Part shown: piece by piece, positions 60,487-64,000 of the stretch
Numbering within the stretch: position 1 is the stretch's first letter
How the letters are laid out: every line of letters begins with the position of its first letter
Origin: Bythopirellula goksoeyrii
Lineage (GTDB): Bacteria > Planctomycetota > Planctomycetia > Pirellulales > Lacipirellulaceae
Reading direction: 5' to 3'
Length of the DNA stretch: 64,000 bases
Assembly: GCF_008065115.1 (NCBI RefSeq)
Contig: NZ_CP042913.1
Location: 656,338-720,337, forward strand
Translations under genes and position numbers: made by a program
The notes under the pieces: generated by a model
Told to the model about the DNA's origin: nothing
Seen by the model: the letters and a program-made list of their open reading frames with translations, nothing else
Database searches by the model: none

Positions 60487-61722
60487 CTAAACACTTTCCC
60501 CTGCTAGCCAACCGGTGCTAAAAGCGGCTTGGAAATTGTAGCCACCGATGGGGCCGTCCAGGTCGAGGATTTCCCCGGCGACAAACAGTCCGGGCACAAG
60601 TTTGCTTTGCATCGTGCGAGAATCAACTTCTGCTAAATCGATCCCACCGGCGGTTACCTCGGCCTTTTTAAAGCCAAGCGATCCTCGCAAGCGAATCCGT
60701 TGCCCCTTGATGGCGTCGATTAACTTGCTTCGGTTGACTTTGGAGAGCTCGGCAACTCGCTGATCGCTCGGCAACTTGGCTTCTTCCACAAGTGCCTCGA
60801 CTAGTCGTTGGGGTAGCCACTGCGATGCCAGAGCAACTATGGTTCGCTTGCCACCGGCCGTCGCTTCCTTAGCAAGAGTCTCCAAGAGTTGTTCACGAGT
60901 CTGCCCCGGCAGAAAGTCGCACACGGCTTGCCAATCGTCGGCGTCTGGTCGTGCGGTAATTGCGCGGCTCACGTCCATCACCACCGGCCCCGAGAGACCG
61001 AAGTGAGTAAACAAGAAGGAACCACGGCGCTCGGCTACGGGTTTTGCCGCTGCGCCACCAACGATTTGTACTCTCACATCAGAAAGCGTTACGCCACTCA
61101 GTTCGTGGACCCAGCGCGCATCCGAAAGTAGTGGAACCAACGCAGGTCGGGGAGGCACGATCTTGTGTCCCAACTGCTTGGCCCAGGCGTAGCCATCGCC
61201 TGTTGTGCCGCAACCGGGATAAGATTGTCCGCCACAGGTCAGTATCACTTTGTCGGCAACGAGCTCACCGCGATCGGTCTGGATGACGAAACCTGCTTCG
61301 CTGGTAGCGATATCTGTGACCCCTACGCCGAGACGAACTTCTACCCCGACTCGTCGCACCATCCCCATGAGGGCATCACGGACATCGATCGCCCGATTGC
61401 TTTTCGGAAAAACCTTTCCAGTTGCTTCGATTTTGGTGCGAACCCCTTCGGCCTCGAAGAGGGCGACAAGTTCGTCGGGTCCCAATGCTGCCAATGGCGA
61501 ATGTAGAAAGGATCCCTGCGGACCAAAGGCCTCGACAATCCCTCGCCGATCAGTTGCCTGCGTGAGATTGCAGCGTGTGCCGCCCGACATGAGAATTTTG
61601 ACTCCTGCCTTCGAGTTTTTCTCCAGCAGAACCACCTTCAGGCCGCGCTCCCCTGCCCTGGCGGCGGCGAGCATTCCAGCGGCACCCGCTCCGATCACGG
61701 CAACTTGATTTGCGTTGGCCAT
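60487..61722 (-). CDS. BaiN/YhiN-type FAD-dependent oxidoreductase
   Basis: 411 residues, HI0933-like flavoprotein. VAVIGAGAAGMLAAARAGER (dinucleotide-binding GxGxxG), LLEKNSKAGVKILMSGGTRC, CNLTQA (family hallmark RCNLT), TCGGQSYPGCGTTGDGYAWA, and C-terminal LFVAGEILDLDGPIGGYNFQ then AAFSTGWLAG. Function in most bacteria unknown; BaiN is implicated in bile-acid dehydroxylation. 6 bp downstream of the NIPSNAP gene, last in the operon. Confidence 0.92.
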   Translation of the reverse strand: MANANQVAVIGAGAAGMLAAARAGERGLKVVLLEKNSKAGVKILMSGGTRCNLTQATDRRGIVEAFGPQGSFLHSPLAALGPDELVALFEAEGVRTKIEATGKVFPKSNRAIDVRDALMGMVRRVGVEVRLGVGVTDIATSEAGFVIQTDRGELVADKVILTCGGQSYPGCGTTGDGYAWAKQLGHKIVPPRPALVPLLSDARWVHELSGVTLSDVRVQIVGGAAAKPVAERRGSFLFTHFGLSGPVVMDVSRAITARPDADDWQAVCDFLPGQTREQLLETLAKEATAGGKRTIVALASQWLPQRLVEALVEEAKLPSDQRVAELSKVNRSKLIDAIKGQRIRLRGSLGFKKAEVTAGGIDLAEVDSRTMQSKLVPGLFVAGEILDLDGPIGGYNFQAAFSTGWLAGESV

Positions 61723-61728
61723 CGAGCG

Positions 61729-62505
61729 TCAGACTTGAGAAAAATCTGTCGGCAAGAGAAAGGTCTGGATGACCTTTGAGACGGTTTCTGCGTACTCCGG
61801 CCGATCCTTCATGGCGATCCAGTCAGGATGCGTGAGGAATTTTTTGAAATTGGCGTCGTGCGCTTCGACACTTTCGGCGCACAGCATGTACTTCAAATTG
61901 GGGAGTCGTGGGCCAACGAGCGTTTCACCATAGAAAACGTTCTCGAAACCAATCTTGGGAAAGATGGGAATCTCGCCATCGTTGAACATCTTCACTTTGC
62001 GGCGAGCGCGTTCTTCGCTATGGCTGTGATACTCGCGGAGTTGAAACACACGGGGCTTCCGCTCTGGCACTGCCAGCTTTGGAATCCCGGCAAACGCAAT
62101 CATGAGCGAGCTTTCTATCCGATCAAAAGCGGGATTCTGTTGTGAAGATCCCAGATATTTGGTCACCGCTTGTCGATAGGTCTTATCTTCCGCAAGTCCT
62201 TGTCGCTCGCCGGCAAACTCTTCGATCGATGCATAAGGAAGCAGCACGTGGACGGACGGAGTGGCATTGGGCCCCGTTTCGCTAAAAACCCCGACGGGGC
62301 CAATTCCAAGTCGTTCCCAAGCCGGCAAGGCCGCCCGTTCAAGATAGGCCGACACCAGGGCTTGCTTTACGGCATTGGAGAGTTGGAAGGTGCGCCATTC
62401 GTAGTACTCTCGCGAGACATCGCCCGACTCGGAGGCAGCCCAAGTGGTGGCACTTCCCAGGCAAGTCGCTGCCGCAGAAACTTGAAGAAAATCTCGACGT
62501 TGCAT
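61729..62505 (-). CDS. Exported NIPSNAP-family protein
   Basis: 258 residues from ATG at 62505, AAGGAG 6 bases upstream. Twin-arginine signal QRRDFLQVSAAATCLGSATT. NIPSNAP ferredoxin-like alpha+beta repeats: YYEWRTFQLSNAVKQALVSA and VFQLREYHSHSEERARRKVK, each followed by helical and strand segments (LPYASIEEFAGERQGL; YMLCAESVEAHDANFKKFL). Bacterial members act outside the cytoplasm; no enzyme activity is established. 30 bp after the PQQ propeller gene, 6 bp before the flavoprotein gene. Confidence 0.9.
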   Translation of the reverse strand: MQRRDFLQVSAAATCLGSATTWAASESGDVSREYYEWRTFQLSNAVKQALVSAYLERAALPAWERLGIGPVGVFSETGPNATPSVHVLLPYASIEEFAGERQGLAEDKTYRQAVTKYLGSSQQNPAFDRIESSLMIAFAGIPKLAVPERKPRVFQLREYHSHSEERARRKVKMFNDGEIPIFPKIGFENVFYGETLVGPRLPNLKYMLCAESVEAHDANFKKFLTHPDWIAMKDRPEYAETVSKVIQTFLLPTDFSQV

Positions 62506-62535
62506 AATAATCTCCTTGGGATTTCTCAAGCTCTT

Positions 62536-63849
62536 TTACTTTGCCGCCAGATCGACACAGATACATTCGTCGTCGTTGCGTACAAATAGTTTGTGGTTGG
62601 CAAAGGCTGGCATGCACCATACCACTTCCCGACCAAAGGCGTTGTTTGTGGGCTCGATGATCTTCGCCCGGTCGATCTCCTCGTATCCCTCGGGCGTAAG
62701 TCGGGCAATGATGAGCTCGCCGCTGTCGTTGAACAGCCAGTAGCGATCACCTTGCCGTACGATGAAAGCTGTGCCACTGTTGGCAGGCCTGTCGCTGACC
62801 GGCTCTGTTGTTTCCCAGAGGTGTTCTCCACTCGGAAGTTCTACCGCCATGAGACTCCCCTTATGAGCAACCCCATACATAATCTTGCCGTCCAAGTACG
62901 GTTGCACATTGACGGGGGACATCCCCTTTTTCGACTCATTGCCCCATACGACTTCTGCGCCAGGCTTATCGGTGGAAAGCTTGAGCAGTAGATTCTGCTT
63001 GTCGTACCCCCCCAGGAACATGTAGTCGTTCATGACGACGGGCGACATGCTGATTAGCCCGTTTGTTGCCGAATAGGGGGCAGTCCAATACTCTTTGCCC
63101 GTCTCGGGCTCGACGGATGCTACCTTATCGGGACACAACAAAATGAGTTGCCTCACACCAGCAGACTCGATGATCACTGGGGGAGCGTAACCCTGGTCGG
63201 TACTGGTGAGTGCTCTCCAAAGTTCTTCGCCGGTGTTCTTGTTAAACGCGACGGCGTGACTTCCCTCGCCTCCCACAACGCAGATCAGCTTCTCGCCGTC
63301 CACTAGGGGAAAAGAGGAATATCCCCACAACGACGTTTTCGCACTGTAGTCTTTTGGGAAATTCTTCGACCAGAGAACTTTTCCTGTATTCACGTCGAGG
63401 CAAAACAAGTCGCCTTCAGCACCCAGTGTATAGACCTTGTCACCATCGACGGTCGGCGTACAACGAGGCCCTGCTGGATAGGAAATGGTGTAGGTCACCG
63501 GATACTCATGCCGCCAAAGTTCTTTACCGGTGTTTTCGTCGAGACAGAGAACCCGTTCGACACCGGTAGAATTTTTCCGTTCGAAGTTGGCAATTTTTAC
63601 TTCGTCGGGAGTCAAATAGTCTGTTATGAATACTTTTCCATCGGCGACCGCGGGTCCGGCATAACCCCCTGCGACCTCCGTGCGCCATACCACCGGTGGG
63701 CCACCCTCAGGAAACTTTTCAATCAGCCCGTCCTCATGCCAGACGTTGTCACGAGTGGGCCCCATCCAATGCGGCCAATCCTCAGCCACGGTAGTAGCGG
63801 CCCATGTGGATAACAGCAAACCGATCGTGCATGAACTTCGAAGCAACAT
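62536..63849 (-). CDS. Secreted PQQ-type beta-propeller protein
   Basis: 437 residues. Signal peptide about 1-22. Repeated blade motifs of the PQQ/BamB type: VLCLDENTGKELWRHEY, LFCLDVNTGKVLWSKNF, AVAFNKNTGEELWRAL, VASVEPETGKEYWTAP, MAVELPSGEHLWETTE. Each is a strand ending in the Trp-docking motif of an 8-bladed propeller. No quinoprotein-dehydrogenase catalytic residues are evident, so a binding or scaffold role is more likely than enzymatic. First gene of the operon with NIPSNAP and the flavoprotein. Confidence 0.9.
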   Translation of the reverse strand: MLLRSSCTIGLLLSTWAATTVAEDWPHWMGPTRDNVWHEDGLIEKFPEGGPPVVWRTEVAGGYAGPAVADGKVFITDYLTPDEVKIANFERKNSTGVERVLCLDENTGKELWRHEYPVTYTISYPAGPRCTPTVDGDKVYTLGAEGDLFCLDVNTGKVLWSKNFPKDYSAKTSLWGYSSFPLVDGEKLICVVGGEGSHAVAFNKNTGEELWRALTSTDQGYAPPVIIESAGVRQLILLCPDKVASVEPETGKEYWTAPYSATNGLISMSPVVMNDYMFLGGYDKQNLLLKLSTDKPGAEVVWGNESKKGMSPVNVQPYLDGKIMYGVAHKGSLMAVELPSGEHLWETTEPVSDRPANSGTAFIVRQGDRYWLFNDSGELIIARLTPEGYEEIDRAKIIEPTNNAFGREVVWCMPAFANHKLFVRNDDECICVDLAAK

Positions 63850-63903
63850 AGTACTGTTCCTCTATTCCGTTAGTGTAGATTTCGCAACATCCCTCATATT
63901 TCC

Positions 63904-64000
63904 ATGGTAGGAAGGCCATGGTTTCTGCTGAGGACCCTTTGGCTCGCTTACATCGAAAATCCTGGCCGGCTAGTACGGCTGATCAATGCATCTGCTGCCG
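63904..64000 (+). CDS. Possible gene start at right edge
   Basis: A frame opening at ATG 63904 (reads GRPWFLLRTLWLAYIENPGR) stays open to the end of the window; another ATG frame at 63918 is also open, so this may be chance. No ribosome site is clear, and no family is recognised. Confidence 0.25.
   Translation, partial: MVGRPWFLLRTLWLAYIENPGRLVRLINASAA

Noticed and set aside
1-64000. CRISPR array, tRNA, rRNA, insertion sequence
   Set aside because: No regular direct repeat-spacer pattern, no tRNA T-arm with acceptor, no transposase; the dispersed repeats are inverted and irregularly spaced.

Overview
The window looks like a piece of a Planctomycetes chromosome, most likely a Pirellulales-type organism. 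Reasons: a secreted YTV-repeat protein, a HYExAFE-family protein, a short PEP-CTERM protein, a signal-anchored PQQ/NIPSNAP pair, a chalcone-isomerase-like secreted protein, many small membrane proteins of planctomycete type, loosely packed mostly monocistronic genes, and abundant dispersed hairpin repeats between genes. This assignment is inference from gene content; there is no rRNA in the window. I saw no tRNA, rRNA, CRISPR array, insertion sequence or phage gene.

Layout: 0-4 kb has the edge of a helix-turn-helix protein, the YTV-repeat envelope protein and a secreted metallophosphoesterase-LamG protein. 4-7 kb holds a HEAT-repeat/nagB/nagA operon (amino-sugar catabolism), divergent from a lipoate-ligase-like gene. 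7-12 kb holds a NUDIX hydrolase, a membrane protein, a YkgJ cysteine-cluster protein, hisS, a HYExAFE protein and a 34-residue membrane peptide. 12-16 kb holds a DegT aminotransferase, a chalcone isomerase-like protein, a peptidoglycan amidase and a GlsB-type membrane protein, all separated by hairpin repeats. 16.1-17.65 kb has no protein gene: it is a nest of repeats followed by a candidate minus-strand structured RNA. nrdJ (B12-dependent ribonucleotide reductase) follows, with a palindrome-rich control region, then a very large CheB-CheR-PAS-kinase-receiver protein (21.3-25.7 kb).

26-34 kb holds a J-domain membrane protein flanked by two copies of an about 76-bp leader, a PEP-CTERM peptide, and a heavy-metal RND efflux operon (small His-rich secreted protein, adaptor, CzcA-type pump), then a MOSC protein. 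34-40 kb holds a giant MscK-like channel, rplU and an RNase E/G. 40-43.5 kb is a regulatory PTS operon (hpf, EIIA-Ntr, HPr, EI) with no sugar permease. 43.8-49.3 kb holds a FecR-like membrane-anchored protein, three small proteins, a TPR protein and a Uma2 nuclease. 49.4-54.4 kb holds a HemD-HemE fusion, a second candidate structured RNA (plus strand), folK with an unusual C-terminal domain, panC and dodecin.

54.4-58.5 kb carries a three-gene set: ATP-grasp glutamate-ligase-like enzyme, inactive transglutaminase with seven membrane helices, and a secreted retropepsin-like zinc protease homologue with a long acidic region. These families are known to travel together and probably form a peptide-ligation/removal system at the envelope. 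58.6-64 kb holds a small membrane protein, a cold-shock protein flanked by a decayed copy of the 3' end of the next gene, and an operon of PQQ propeller, NIPSNAP and BaiN/YhiN-type flavoprotein genes.

Most interesting items: two candidate unannotated structured RNAs, the HemD-HemE fusion, the ATP-grasp/transglutaminase-7TM/protease set, the dispersed hairpin families, a NagA lacking its small beta domain, and the palindromes upstream of nrdJ.
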